NCBI GenBank assembly: GCA_963921195.1
Contig: OY992539.1
Span: forward strand, 207,828,035-207,892,034
DNA from: Pegoplata infirma
Lineage: Eukaryota > Arthropoda > Insecta > Diptera > Anthomyiidae
DNA: 64,000 bases
Direction: 5' to 3'
Below are positions 11,483 through 23,432 of this stretch, one piece after another (position 1 is the stretch's first letter; every line of letters starts with the position of its first letter). Position numbers and translations under genes: made by a program. The notes under the pieces are model-generated. The model was not told where the DNA came from. It saw only the letters and a program-made list of their open reading frames with translations, and ran no database searches.

Positions 11483-11649
11483 ATTTTCATTTTCCTTGAT
11501 GTGGTAATGAAAATATCACAAAAATACCTATTACGAACAAACCTATTACGAACAATTTTAGTAATTCAATTTATAGCACGGAGTTAAAATAAAACACGTC
11601 CACACTCGTCAACAGTTGAACGATTATTCAAAAAAAAATTTATGTTAAG

Positions 11650-12452
11650 CTTTTCTAAATTTAAATTCAGCTTTTTCGAATTTCAATTGGGAATTTTGTG
11701 ACTTAAAGTAGGGCTTGGCTGTATTTATCTAGTATATATTTCAAATTTTAATTTTACCTTTCTCAATATTAAATTGGTCTCTTTTAACTTTCAATAAGCC
11801 TTTTCTGAGTTTTTACAAAACTTCAAGCCACCTTAAGTGATTCAAATATTCCATACCCATAAAGTCAATAATATTGTTTAGCAATAAACTTAAGTAAATT
11901 ATGTTGCCTACATTTTGGCTTTAGATATTTTAAATGGAAATTGCCTTTGGCAAGTTTATGTCTTAAAAGGTTTTTATACTACTTACAACAACCAAAACTA
12001 CTTACTTCATCTTGTAGTAATTTAATGGACATGTTAAGGAATTTTTGATTTCTCATTAATTCATACCTTCAATTAAATCTTACATTCAATATTGTTTTTA
12101 GCAAATGCTTTAAGTAGAGACAAGATTTAGAAGATAGAGAAAATATTGCATACATTTAGGGTAATAAAATTTTAATCATAGTTTTTTGATGTTACCAACA
12201 CAAGCAAGATAAAATAAGAAAATTGTTTAATGAAAAAAGTTTTTTTTTTATTCTGAAAATAAAGCAGACAAATGTGTACAAGGAAATTAATTAAAAAAGA
12301 AATATAAAATTATTGAAATTTTAGGAATAAAAGTTTTCTTTTGTTTATAAGAAATTCTTTAAACCTTTTGATAAAAGTCAAAACTGGTATCAAATAATAC
12401 TTTAAACCACTAAAATTATTTTTTTTTTAGCAGTTGGCTTACGTTGTCTTAT
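11650..12452. other. AT-rich stretch without recognisable gene
   Basis: No supported reading frame and no repeat terminus recognised. It ends at a motif resembling a tRNA-Lys primer-binding site (12453). Confidence 0.35.
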
Positions 12453-12470
12453 TGGCGCCCAACGTAGGGC
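12453..12470 (+). other. tRNA-Lys primer-binding-site-like motif 1
   Basis: TGGCGCCCAACGTAGGGC matches the complement of the 3' 18 nt of dipteran tRNA-Lys (TGGCGCCCAACGTGGGGC, from memory) at 17 of 18 positions. It is one of five such motifs in the window, all in the plus orientation. No flanking LTR pair was recognised. Confidence 0.5.
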
Positions 12471-12953
12471 GACAATTAAAAGCTTCGGGTCTTTATGTTT
12501 TTAAAGAATATTTTTTTCTGTTAAGTAAAAATCTAAAATTAATGAATTCTGGATTGATATTTTTTAATATTTTTGACTCATAACACTGTACGACAAAATT
12601 CAGCTTTTGGTTGCACCCATGATCGGGACCAAAAAATTCTGAAAGTAGAGCTAAAATAAAGATACCCGTGTTTTCCAGTTTTTCTAGATCAATTCGTTTT
12701 CTCATTTTATGAGCAAATCAATATTTTGTATATGGGGCATTCCATGTCAAATCGGACACTTTGAAATTTTTTTTTTAGATTTTCCCAATTTGTTTACAGT
12801 TTTTAGTACCCTTCAAAAACTCTTTCGTGGTAAATTTTCAGATTTTTTTGATGACCCGTTCAAAAGATATCGAATTTTTAAAAATTGGTAGTTTGTTCCT
12901 TTTCTTTAACTTATTTTACTCATAACTTCTTCAATAATGTCCCAAATTTTTTT

Positions 12954-13524
12954 TTATACCCTCCAACCACAGTATGGGGGTATACTCACTTTGTCATTCC
13001 GTGTGTAACGCATCAAAATATCGGTCTAGGACCCCATAAAGTATATATATTATTGATCAGTGATCGATTCTAAGACATTCTAGCGATGTCCGTCCGTCCG
13101 TCCGTCCGTCCGTCCGTCCGTCCGTCTGTCCGTCTGTCCGTCTGTCCGTCTGTAGAGGACACGATACAGTCCAAAATAAAAGAGCTAGACTTCCGAAGTT
13201 TTGCACGAATATGTCTTATATTCCTAGGCAGGTTAAGTTCGGAAATGGGCAAAATCGGACCAAGGGGAAAAAAGTTCCCCCTTGGAGAACTAAACCAACG
13301 CAAGAAAAACAGAATTTTTTGCAGAGTTGTTTTTACTTTTGGTAAGCAAATGCAACATTCTTATCTCAGAAGAAGTTCAAAATCACAAGAGGAAGGTGGC
13401 CCCTAACGTCTCCCACCAACCAACCCCCCCCCCCCCAAAAAAAAAGACGCCCCTGGATTTTTTTTTTTAACATTTTGGAGGGTATAAAAGATTCGGCACA
13501 GCCGAATGTAACACTCTCACTTGT
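12954..13524 (+). mobile_element. mini-me-like element inside foldback F1
   Basis: It is a short full-length subfamily-B copy: TTATACCCTCCAACC, TTATTGATCAGTGATCGA, a long (GTCC/GTCT)n tract at 13086-13152, and the terminal hairpin TTCGGCACAGCCGAA followed by CTCACTTGTTTT. It is inserted in a T-run of the F1 left arm. The complementary 106- and 77-codon frames over the GTCY tract are artefacts of the microsatellite. Confidence 0.85.
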
Positions 13525-13970
13525 TTTTTTAAATTTTTGTTTTTTTACGTACTTAAAAAAAAAATTCTTAAAACCGCTCTAGTATGAGATTTTTAAGTTT
13601 TAAAATTTAAATCTCATTTTTGAAAATGTTTGTACTCTTCGATTTTTTTGAAATTTTTTTGTGTAAAACTTCTAACGCTTCTACAAATTTTTTGCCCTGG
13701 AGGATCGTGGGATAAGGATTATTACTATTTTTTAAAATTTTTTGAAAAAATTGTATTGTAATTTTTTAATCTTAAAATCATTTCTACTGCTCCAATGGTG
13801 CGTCATAGAGGGGTCATTTATAAGACCGACCCCCATTAATTTTTACGTCTTAACATTTTTTTGGAACAAACTAATACCCTATTTCCAATTTCTAAGGGGG
13901 CTCCCACACAAAACGACATTTTTTAAAATTTGATCCAACCGCTCTTACTGCCCTAATAGTGCCTTTAGAG

Positions 13971-14146
13971 CAGTGGTGCGCACACACATACTATAACATT
14001 TATGCTTGTGTGGGTAGTAGCAAGCATAAAGTCAACAAATTTGCTCAAGCAACAGACTTTTATAGTGTACGTGTGTCGACAGCGCACAAGCAGCATTTTT
14101 TATCCTATTCCCGCGGGAATAGGAATTACAAAAATGCCTATCACTG
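13971..14146. mobile_element. hAT-type MITE (176 bp) inside F1
   Basis: It is flanked by the 8-bp duplication CTTTAGAG (13963-13970 and 14147-14154), which fits the hAT preference nTnnnnAn. The empty site is visible at 32560-32580 and elsewhere (GCCCTTAGAGCAACAAAAT). Ends are CAGTGGTGCG and the reverse complement of CTATCACTG. It contains a perfect 20-bp palindrome, CCTATTCCCGCGGGAATAGG, at 14104-14123. Confidence 0.75.
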
Positions 14147-15414
14147 CTTTAGAGCAACAAAATGTATGACCGACCTATAATATTTTTTTAGTCCAAACAT
14201 TTTCTCTGAACAAACCAACCCTCTATCTCTAATGGTTAAGGCGGTCCCCATACAATTTTTTTTATTTTTTGTAAATTTGTTGTATTTCATCAGCTTCTAC
14301 AAATAACAGTTGGAGCAAATTTTATAAAAATGTAATTTTAAATGGAAGCCTACTTAGGGAGATGAGATAGGGCGTAGTTATGTTTAAAAAAATATTGTAG
14401 GGTAATAATAAATGGGGGTCGGTCTCACTAATGACCCCTCTCGGACGCACCATTGGACCGGTAGAAGCTGATTAAATAAAACAAATTACCAAAAAATTAA
14501 AAAAAATTGTATGGGGACCGCCTTAACAGTTAAAGATAGAGGGCAGGTGTGTTCAGAGAAAATGTTTGGACGAAAAAAATATTGTGGGTCGGTCATACAT
14601 TTTGTTGCTCTAAGGGCACTATTAGGGCAGTTAGAGCGGTTGGAGCAAATTTTAAAACTTTAAAATGTCATTTTGTGTAGGAGCCCTTTTAGAAATTGGG
14701 TATAAGTTTGTGCCAAAGAAATGTTAAGACGTAAAAATTAATGGGGGTCGGTCTTATAAATGACCCCTCTATGACGCACCATTGGAGCAGTAGAAATGAT
14801 GTTAAGATTGGAAAATTACAATAATTTTTTTTAAAAAATTTTTAAAAAATCGTTATCCACGATCCGCCTGGGCAAAAAATTTGTAGAATCGGTAGAAGTT
14901 TTACACAAAAAAATTTAAAAAAATCGAAGAGTACAAACATTTTCAAAAATGAGATTTAAATTTTAAAACTTAAAAATCGCATACTAGAGCGCTTTTAAGA
15001 ATTTTTTTGGATTTTTTTTTAAAGTACGTAAAAAAACAAAAATTTTGAAAAAAAAAATTTAAATTTGGACCATTATTGAAGAAGTTACGAGTAAAAGAAA
15101 TTTGAGTAAAGGAACAAACTACCAATTTTTAAAAATTTGATACCTTTTGACCGGTTCATCAAAAAAATCTGAAAATTTACTAAGGAGGAGTTTTCGAAGG
15201 GTACAAAAAAGTGTAAACAAATTAGGAAAATCAAAACAAAAAAATTTCAAAGTGTCCGACTTGACATGGAATGCCCCATTTACAAGTATTAATTTTCCAA
15301 TTTAAATTTTTGTATAAAAACCGTAAATTGAAGCGAGTTTCAGGAAATTTTAATCCGACTTTTACAAACTTAATATTAAAAATGTTTACTATTAAAAGAC
15401 TAACTTCTTCCAAT

Positions 15415-15432
15415 TGGCGCCCAATGTGGGGC
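15415..15432 (+). other. tRNA-Lys primer-binding-site-like motif 2
   Basis: TGGCGCCCAATGTGGGGC matches 17 of 18 positions to the tRNA-Lys 3'-end complement. It lies 136 bp past the right end of F1, in AT-rich sequence with no LTR recognised. Confidence 0.5.
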
Positions 15433-15736
15433 CGCAATATTTTTTCCTATGACAAATTTTTAAAAATTATAAAAATTTAGATTAAAATTACAAAATATTA
15501 TGATTATTTCGATTTGATACAAAATTTATAATTTGATAAAAAAGACCCCACAGGTTTGAATTTTACAAATTTATTTATTTTATGAAAATGGTTCAAATTA
15601 AAGCGAGTTTTATTTCATGGCTGCTTAAACTCATAGCCACAACATTTCTTAAAAGAAAACCATAGAAATATAAATTTATAAAAGTCATGATCGTGATTTT
15701 CTGTTTGCTAAAAATTGCACAAACTTTTGAATTGAT

Positions 15737-16856
15737 TATAGGGCCATTCCAGAAAATTTAGCTCAAATTTAAGTCATTTTTGGAAATGGTGTCTCAGATT
15801 AATTTGAACCTTGACACATAGATAGCCCTCATAAATATGATATATGTACTATATATCGTTTTTTTACATTTGGTGTATTTAACGAATTATGGCGGGTCAA
15901 AGATTGACTTTTTAAGCAAAAGTAAGAAAAATACATCACGTTTAAAGAGCTGTAACTTCTTAACCAATGACCCGATTTTCCCAAATTTAGGCTCATGTGA
16001 AAGCTGGGGTTCTTCTTTTAGAAAATATTTTTAAAATAACACAGTTTTTTTTTTACAGAAATGATGCAAAAATGCAAAAACATTTTTTCTTTTCGAATAT
16101 TTAAAAAAACACATCTTCGATTTTTTTTTTTAAAATTCTGGTGAAAAATAACAATGTTTTGTATAACATATTCAAAATTCAGAGTGGGATCTCCATGGGA
16201 TCAAAAACTATTCTGTTTTAAGTACGAGGTTCTCATATTTTTCCCTTAGAAAATTTAAATTTCTAATGTTTTGAATGTTTTTCAAAATTTTAAAAGTATA
16301 ATTTTCTTTGAAAATTTAAATTTTTATATTGAAGAAACATACAATTTTAATTTTCTAAGGTAAAATTTAAGAACTTCGTACTAAAACCAGAATATTTTTT
16401 GATCCCATTGGGATCCCACTCTGAATTTTGGATATGTTGTACAAAACAGTATTGTTTATCACCAAACTTTTTTTTAAAAAAATCGAAGATGTGTTTTTTT
16501 TAAATATTCGCAAGAAAAAATGTTTTTGAATTTTTGCAACACTTCTGAAAAATACCGTATGCTTTTGAAAAAATTTTCTAAAAGAAGAAGAATTAAGCTT
16601 TCATATGAGCCATAACTTGTGATAATCGGATTACTAGTTAAAAAGTTAGAGCACGTTAAACGTCATGTATTTTTCTGACTTTTGCTAAAAAAGTCGAACT
16701 TTGACCCGCGATAATTTGAAAACTACAGCAAATTTTGAAAATCCAAAAATGCAACATATCTCATATAAACGTGGATATCTATGAGCCAAATTCTCAGTGG
16801 CGTCCAAAGGCATGTTTCCGAACAGTGGGGCGAAAATTTTTGGAATTACCCTATAA
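15737..16856. mobile_element. Palindromic foldback (about 1.1 kb), TIR TATAGGGCCATTCCA
   Basis: The left end TATAGGGCCATTCCAGAAA pairs with a right end whose reverse complement is TATAGGGTAATTCCAAAAA. The arms are mirrored through GCGGGTCAAAGATTGACTTT (near 15892) against a right-arm counterpart near 16685-16712, and through the paired GGGATCTCCATGGGATC / GATCCCATTGGGATCCC segments flanking the centre near 16300. The terminus resembles that of the F family, suggesting a shared transposase. No coding sequence is supported. Confidence 0.7.
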
Positions 16857-16869
16857 TCTCTTTTTCTAT

Positions 16870-17006
16870 TGGCGCCCATCGTGGGGCCACAATCCTAAAT
16901 TAGGGTCGTGCCTATCTGTTAATCTAAAAATGAATCTTCTTTTAATAGTATAACAAACCTTTAAACAGATAATATTTTCTTTTATTATTGGCGCCCAACT
17001 AGGGGC
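16870..17006 (+). other. Two tRNA-Lys primer-binding-site-like motifs, 119 bp apart
   Basis: TGGCGCCCATCGTGGGGC at 16870-16887 (17/18) and TGGCGCCCAACTAGGGGC at 16989-17006 (16/18) lie in the same orientation. Each is preceded by T-rich sequence (TTTTTCTAT / TTTATTAT). Two so close together do not fit a simple LTR-PBS-LTR layout. The motif may instead be spreading as part of a short repeat, or as a hairpin (TTGGCGCCC...GGGGCACCAA). Confidence 0.45.
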
Positions 17007-18210
17007 ACCAATCAAAAAACTCGTGTCCTTTAGATTCAATCTATAAATAATTTGAAGTACATGTTTTTTTGTCACAAAATTATAAATTTAAACAACACGT
17101 TTTGAGCTGTTATAATTTATGTAATGAATTTACATATTAATAGTAAAATTTTAATAAAAATTAATTTATTTGACTAAAAATCAAGGTAGTTTTTTAAAGT
17201 TGGACAAACTGTCTCCAATAGTTTAGTATAGTTTTCCGCCTAAGAAGTTGCCAATATCATAAATAGAAAGTTTATATTTTTAAAATAAATTTATTTTTTA
17301 TCCTTGACTAAAAATATTTTTTTTTTTAGAATTTTTCTATATCGTAAGTTTTGATTTATATGATTAAACTATCAATAATTACTTTTATCTCTTAGACAAA
17401 ATCTGTATACAAACTAAACAAGCCAAGGGCATTTCGGTAATAAAAATTTTAAGAAAAAATATATAAGAATTTGTTGCAAAATCCATAAAACACCCACATT
17501 TTTTCTGATATAAAGAAAATCCCTACTAAGCTGTGCAAAAACTAAAGGGTAGTCCACAAAAAATGTGTTAGAAAACAGAAAGTACTGATAAAAGTTCCAT
17601 CGAGCTAAAACGAAACAAAAAATCGTGAAAATTTATAAAATTTTCCTCAGAAACTTAAGCAACTGAATTGATTTTTTTGACTTGAATTTTTTTATAAAAT
17701 ACCTCATATATTTTTTAGTATGACAGTTTATTTATGTACATGGTATACTTTATATAATATAACATAAATTGAAAGACAGACAGCTAGTCAGACTATCATT
17801 TAGTCTAAATTGTATTTTGGCCTGATGAATGAAACTATGAAAAGTCACGTTTTGTTATAGTTTAGCAGCATGTAAAGTTATTCGTTTTTTTTTTGTATAC
17901 TCCACTTTGGTCGTCATCAGAAAATTCTTCAAAAAAAAAAATTTAGTAGTATGTATCAATTTATTTATATATAAACATCAACATCTACAAAAAGTTGATC
18001 TTTTTACAGTAGGGGGACATTTATATTTATTGAACCAGTCAATTTGACCTCCGGATTTGGACAAGAGAATTAATTGGCTATAATTATGTAGGCACTGACT
18101 AATCCAATTTTTATATAATTTCGTTTGAAATATGAAATTGATTGAGTTGATCGAAAACAACCTCCAAATTAACACAGAAGAGTTAAACAGGGTCATTTTG
18201 CCATTTTAAC
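17007..18210. other. AT-rich stretch without recognisable gene
   Basis: No coding evidence; short frames only. No repeat termini recognised. Confidence 0.35.
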
Positions 18211-18211
18211 T

Positions 18212-18436
18212 ACCCGGGTAAAAATGAAATATATATGATCATATATGAAGATATATGGATCATATATGGATTTATATAACCATATATTATCATATATGCC
18301 TCCATATATGTTTATATATGATCGGATCCGTAAATTGGCCCGATATGGGCTCATATCGGGCCAATTTTCGGATCAGAGGCATATATGATAACATATGGTT
18401 ATATAAATCCATATATGATCCATATATCTTCATATG
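18212..18436. mobile_element. MITE-like long hairpin with two nested stems
   Basis: The outer arms (18243-18302 and 18376-18435) are 60 bp each and differ at one position. The loop itself folds: GTAAATTGGCCCGATATG pairs with CATATCGGGCCAATTTTC. The left edge ACCCGGGTAAAAATG resembles the end of the MITE at 53021. The right edge runs straight into the GGCCCGCC satellite, so the right terminus is uncertain. Confidence 0.7.
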
Positions 18437-21400
18437 GCCCGCCTCAAAACTTCTCGAATTACTTTAATTGTTAACTTAAGGAACACAGAAAATTTAAACT
18501 TGGTCATTTTGCTATTTGAACTATTTTGGCCCGCCTCAAATCTTCTCGAATTCCCTCAATTGTAAACTTTTTTAGTATTTAACACAAAGTTTAACTAATT
18601 CTACCCTCACTCCTTATAGTATTTATATGAAAAAGTGAGTTCTTTTGATCCATAAAGACCATATATATTAAATTTGCTGCAATTTTTTTCATAAAAAACC
18701 ACTACAAAATATAAATATAAAAAATGCGAATTTTAAAAGTGCAAAGTTAAGACCAAATACACGCAGAAGAGTGAAAATGCGCCTTTTTGACGAAGGCGAA
18801 ATTTTGGCCCGCCTCATAACTTTTCCTTTTCAATAAATTATTTACTTTTTTAGTATTTAACAAAAAGTTGTACATATTTGACCCACACTCCTCATAGTAT
18901 TATATGAAAAAGTGGGTCTATTTGAGCTTTAAAGACCATAAATATTTAATTTGACCCATTATTTTTTTATTTCCTGATTTTATAAAAACAAATGTAAAAG
19001 TTTAGACCAAATACACATAGACGGGTTAAAGTAGGTAATTTTGACAGACGAAAAATTTTGGCCCGCCTAAAAACTTCTCGATTTTCCACAATTATTAACT
19101 TTTTTTAGTATTTAACATAAAGTTGCACTAATTTAACTTCTATTTCTCATAATTTTTGCATAAAAATTCCTTTGGATCTATGTAAAAAGACCAAAAATAT
19201 TAAATCAAAAATGGTGTATTTTAAAAGTGCGATGTTAAGACCCAATGAAGAGAGATGGGTAAAATTGGGTAATTTTGACATACGAGAAATTTTAACCCGC
19301 CTTAAAACGTCTTTTTTAGTATAAAATATAAAGTTCTACTAATTTTACTGCCAGTCCTCACAATATTTGTATGAAAAACTGGTTCCTTTTCATCTATAAA
19401 GACCATAAATATTGAATTTGCTCCATTTTTTTTTGTTTCCTGAGTTCATAAAAACAACCATCAAATTTTAAAAGTGCGAAGTTACGACCCAATGAATACA
19501 GATGGGTTGAAGTAAGTCATTTTGACATCTGAAAAATTTTGGCCCGCCTCAAAACTTTTAGATTTCTCTCAATTGCTAACTTTTTTAGTATTTAACATAA
19601 AGTTTCACTAATTTTACTTCCAATTCTCATAACATTTATATAAAAAATTGGGTCCTTTTGATCTATAAGTCCTAACCATTTTTTTTTAGTTTTTCGAGTT
19701 AATAAAACAACGTTCAAATTATCATTTGTTTATTTGAAAAGTGCGAAGTTAGGATCCAGTGAACTCAGGGGTGTTAAAGTGTGTCATTTTGACATCTAAG
19801 GAATGTTGGCACGCCTTAAAACTTAACTATTTTTCTTAATTTTTCACTTTTTTCAGTATTTAACATAAAGTTGCACTAATTTTACTTTCACTCTTTATAA
19901 TATTTATATGAGGAAGTTGTTCCTTTTGATTTATAAAGACCATAAATTATAAATTAGCAACAATTTTATTTTAATTTCTCAAGTTCATCAAAAACAACCT
20001 TCAAATTATAAATTGTGTTTTTTAAAGTTCGAAGTTACAACTCAATGAATACAGAAGGGTTAAAGTGAGTTTTATGAAATCGGAGAAATTATGGCCCGCC
20101 TTAAAACTTATAGATTTTTCCCTAATTGTTGAGTTTTCTAGTATTTAACATAAAATTGATTTTATTTTACTTTCATTTCTAATCATATTTATATGAAAAA
20201 GTGGCTTCTTTTGATCTTCAAACACCAAAAATATTAAATTTGCACAATTTTTTTTTTTAAGTTTCTTGAATTCGTATAAAACATTCTTCAAATCATAAAT
20301 TGTGTATTTTAAAGAAGGTTAAAGTGAGTCAGAAGGGTTAAAATGAGTATTTTGGCATCTGAGAAATTTTGGCCCGCCTCAAAACATCTTGATTTACCTC
20401 AATAGTTCACTTTTTTAGTATTTAACATAAAGTTGCACTAATTTTACTTCCACTCCTCATAATATTTATATGAAAAAGTGTTTAATTTTTCTTTACAGAG
20501 TCCAAAAGTATTAAACATCCACCATTTTATTTTTATTTTTTTAATTCATCTAAAACAATCTTCAAATTGTAAATTGTATATTTTAAAAGTGTAAAGTTAC
20601 GACCCAATAAACACAGAAATATTACAAAGTGGAATTTTGGCATCTAAGCAACTTCTCGTTTCCCCTGAATTATTTACCATTTAAGAATTCGGCACAATTT
20701 AAACTAATTTAACTCAATTTTTCCGTAATATTAATACGAAAAAGTGAGTTATTTTGATATATAAAGACCAAAAATATTAAATTTGTTCCAATTTTTTTTT
20801 ATTTCTTGAGTTAAAAAAAGCAATCATCAGCAAATATAAATTGTGTATTATGGTCAGACCTAATAAACAGATAAGAGTGAAAGTGGAGAATTTTGACAGA
20901 CCAGAAATTTTGGCCCGCCTCAAAACTTTTCGATTTCCCTGGATTTTTAACTTTTTTAGTTTTAAACATAAACTTGCACTAATTTTACTTCCACTCCTCA
21001 TAATATTTATATGAAAAAGTGGGTGCTTTTTATCTACAAAGATTAAAAATAACAAATTTGCTGCAACTTTTTTTAATTTCCTGAGTTTATCAAACACAAC
21101 CTTTAAATTATTAGTTGTGAATTTTTAAAGTGCGAGGTTACGAGCCAATGGATACAGAAGGACTAAAGACTATTTCGACTTCTGAGAAATGTTGGCTCGC
21201 CTTAAAACTTTTCGCTTTTCGCTTTTCCTTTAAATATTCACTTTTTCAGTCTTAAAAAAGGTTAAATGGGCTTTAGGAATTCTATTTGGGACCTGTTCAA
21301 CATTTTTTTTATTAAGAATTTTGACATCTGAGAAATGTTGCCTTCCCTCAAATATTTTCGCTTTCCCCTCAATTATTCACTTTTTAAGTCTTTAACCCCA

Positions 21401-21935
21401 GTTAAAAGGCTTAACAAATTCTTTTTGGGACCTGTTCAATTTTTTTTATTATTAACGTATTTTTTTTTTTTTGCCTTATTTTTGTGACCCGCCTCAAAAC
21501 TTATTGTTTAGTGCTTAACTTAAACATTTTAAGTTTTAGACATCAAGTGTCATTGTTTTTCCTAACAGTGAGATATTTTGACATCTGAGAAATGTTGGCC
21601 CGCCTTAAATTTTTTCGATTTCCCTTTAATTATTCACTTTTTCAGTCGTTTACCCTAGTAAAAAAGGCTTAACAAATTTTATTTGTGACCTGTTCAAAAA
21701 TTTTTTATTATTAATAAGACTTTTTTTAATTTTGCCTCATTTTTGTGGCCCGCCTCAAAATTTTTTGTTTAGTGTTGAACTTAAACATTTTAAGTTCTAT
21801 ACATAAAGTGTCATTGTTTTTCCTAACAGTGAGATATTTCAACATCTGAGAAATGTTGACCGCCCGCCTCAAAACTTTTTGTTAAGTCTTTAACTTAAAC
21901 ATTTTCAGTTCTAGACATCAAGTGTCATTATTTTT
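18430..21935. repeat. Tandem satellite, GGCCCGCCTCAAAACTT unit (about 230-290 bp)
   Basis: About 16-17 units each begin near GGCCCGCCTCAAAACTTCTC, followed by TTTTTTAGTATTTAACATAA, AGTTGCACTAATTTTACTTC, TATATGAAAAAGTGGGT, CTATAAAGACCA, AAATTTGC and TTAAAAGTGCGAAGTTA. Unit starts include 18530, 18805, 19060, 19295, 19545, 19805, 20092, 20370, 20912 and 21192. After about 21330 units shorten to about 110-150 bp. The 106-codon frame at 20777-21097 is satellite sequence. Confidence 0.85.
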
Positions 21936-22984
21936 CCTAACATTCCTTATAATTCTTCATAAATTTTATTCCTTAAAATAAGTTTCAGCTTAATTCTTGC
22001 AAAAAAAAAAAGTTTTGAAAAATTGCTATTGTGATGATGTAGCTTCATTTATTTTCTTGTTTAACCCCCCACCCCCTACCCACAAAATAGTTTTCATCTA
22101 AATTTAAGGAAAATTTTATATATTATATATCTAGCTCTTTTCTTATACAGATTTTTTTTTTTCCTTTCCAAAATTCTATTTGCTCACTTTCTGTCAAAAA
22201 AAAAAAAAAAATAATAAAAAATAAACAAACAACCTTAATGAAATATCTATCTATTCATTGTCGTTTTTCTTGTACTTTTTTTTCTACTTATTTTCTGGTA
22301 TAAAATTGGAAAAAAAATCTTTTCTGCAAAGAAAAGATGATTTTTTCATTCTCTTTTATACAGTCAAAACATATTCTTTGTTATAGTTTTTCTAACAGAA
22401 TATCATAAAGAAAAAAAACTTAATATATTTTTTCCAAGCAAACGCTTTTATACAATATGAATATCGTATTTGTATTTGGTTGTTTGTAACAAAATTTGGT
22501 CAAGCATACCAAAGTTCTTTTACTAATTGTATACAATACTTTTATTGCAAAAAAATTCAACATACTTTTTCTTTTATATTCTTTACATATGTAGAAATTT
22601 TCTTTGGGGTATTATTTACAAAAGTCAATGAGGCCTAAAAATATGCTACAATTATATTTTATTTAAGGACATATTTGTTATGCTTGATTTTATTTCGGTA
22701 AAGAAAAAAAATATATAAAATTAAATTATATTAGTGTTGGCTTTTGTTAGACATAAAGATATTTAGGAGTAATTGAATTTGTTTAAGAATGGTAAAAGAA
22801 ATTTAAATAATGTCTACGTTAAGTTTTGGTGTAAACACTTTGTTAAGGAGTTTTTAGAATCTCAGTAAATAAATTTAGAATTTCATAAGAAATTATGGTG
22901 TAGTAGATATAAAAATGATGTTGATATATTTCTGTTTATAGTGTTTTTAGGTGAATATGTTATTTTCTAATCTCCTAGGTCCAA
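21936..22984. other. AT-rich stretch without recognisable gene
   Basis: Homopolymer-rich (A-runs near 22195) with no open frame of note and no repeat boundary recognised. It may be single-copy intronic or intergenic DNA. Confidence 0.35.
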
Positions 22985-23432
22985 GTGTTTACAAAAAATT
23001 GTTTACAAAAAATTGGTGGTCATAAGAATCGGAGGTCAAAAAATTTAGATTTTTTCAACTGCACTTAAAAAATTTCACGGTCTGTTTGGGTTATTGAAAA
23101 AATAATTTGATCACTGAATAAAATCTATTGGTTATTTTTTTAAATTTTTAATACTTGAACTTGGAAAAAATCGACTTGGAAATATTTTAAAAAAAAATTT
23201 CTAAAAAATATCTATAAATAATTTCATTTTCCAGATCGACTCTCGTAGCACCTTTATTATTAACTCAATCTAGACGCCATGGAGCGCCATTAAGCTTAAA
23301 TTAAAGCTTAATAAATTACCTACACAAACTTTTTTAAATAATACTCATTTGATTAATAACATTTAGTATTGTTAACTTTGTCTTTAACAAATTGGATCTA
23401 CTATAAAAAAGTTTCCAATGTATTGTCGCCCA
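22985..23432. mobile_element. Half copy of palindromic element G
   Basis: It corresponds to the right arm of the complete element G at 56711-57612: AAAAATTGGTGGTC, GACTTGGAAATATTTT, TTCCAGATCGACTCTCGTAG, AATTAAAGCTTAAT and the terminus CAATGTATTGTCGCCCACTG. The left arm is missing. The terminus abuts foldback F2. Confidence 0.7.

Larger units (their letters stand above)
6811..11649 (-). mobile_element. Non-LTR retrotransposon (LOA/I-type with RNase H), full length apart from an internal deletion
   Basis: The element body is 6825-11635, transcribed leftwards. It is flanked by a 14-bp target duplication AAATTTATGTTAAG at 6811-6824 and 11636-11649. The 3' tail is a short tandem repeat (CCTAACCTAACCTAACC in element sense). 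The 5' untranslated region is about 150 nt. ORF1 (10079-11482) is followed by ORF2 starting at 10116, overlapping by 38 nt. Protein order is ORF1, endonuclease, reverse transcriptase, RNase H, C-terminal zinc knuckle. RNase H in ORF2 excludes Jockey-, CR1- and R1-type elements; LOA or I group is an inference. The 5' end is present, but the endonuclease is internally deleted. Confidence 0.92.
12732..15279. mobile_element. Foldback element F1 (about 2.5 kb, arms over 1 kb)
   Basis: Terminal inverted repeats start TGGGGCATTCCATGTCAAAT at the left; the right end is its near-exact reverse complement (GACTTGACATGGAATGCCCCA). Arm sequence is mirrored over more than 1 kb: CAATGGTGCGTCATAGAGGG near 13794 pairs with CCCCTCTATGACGCACCATT near 14764. 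The centre lies near 14300. Flanking bases are TA-rich. The left arm is enlarged by a mini-me (12954-13524) and a hAT MITE (13971-14146). It has no transposase, so it is a non-autonomous foldback. Related copies are F2 (23436), F4 (47096) and a stub (57617). Confidence 0.85.

Noticed and set aside
13070..13406. Complementary 106- and 77-codon frames
   Set aside because: Both read through the GTCY microsatellite of a mini-me copy.
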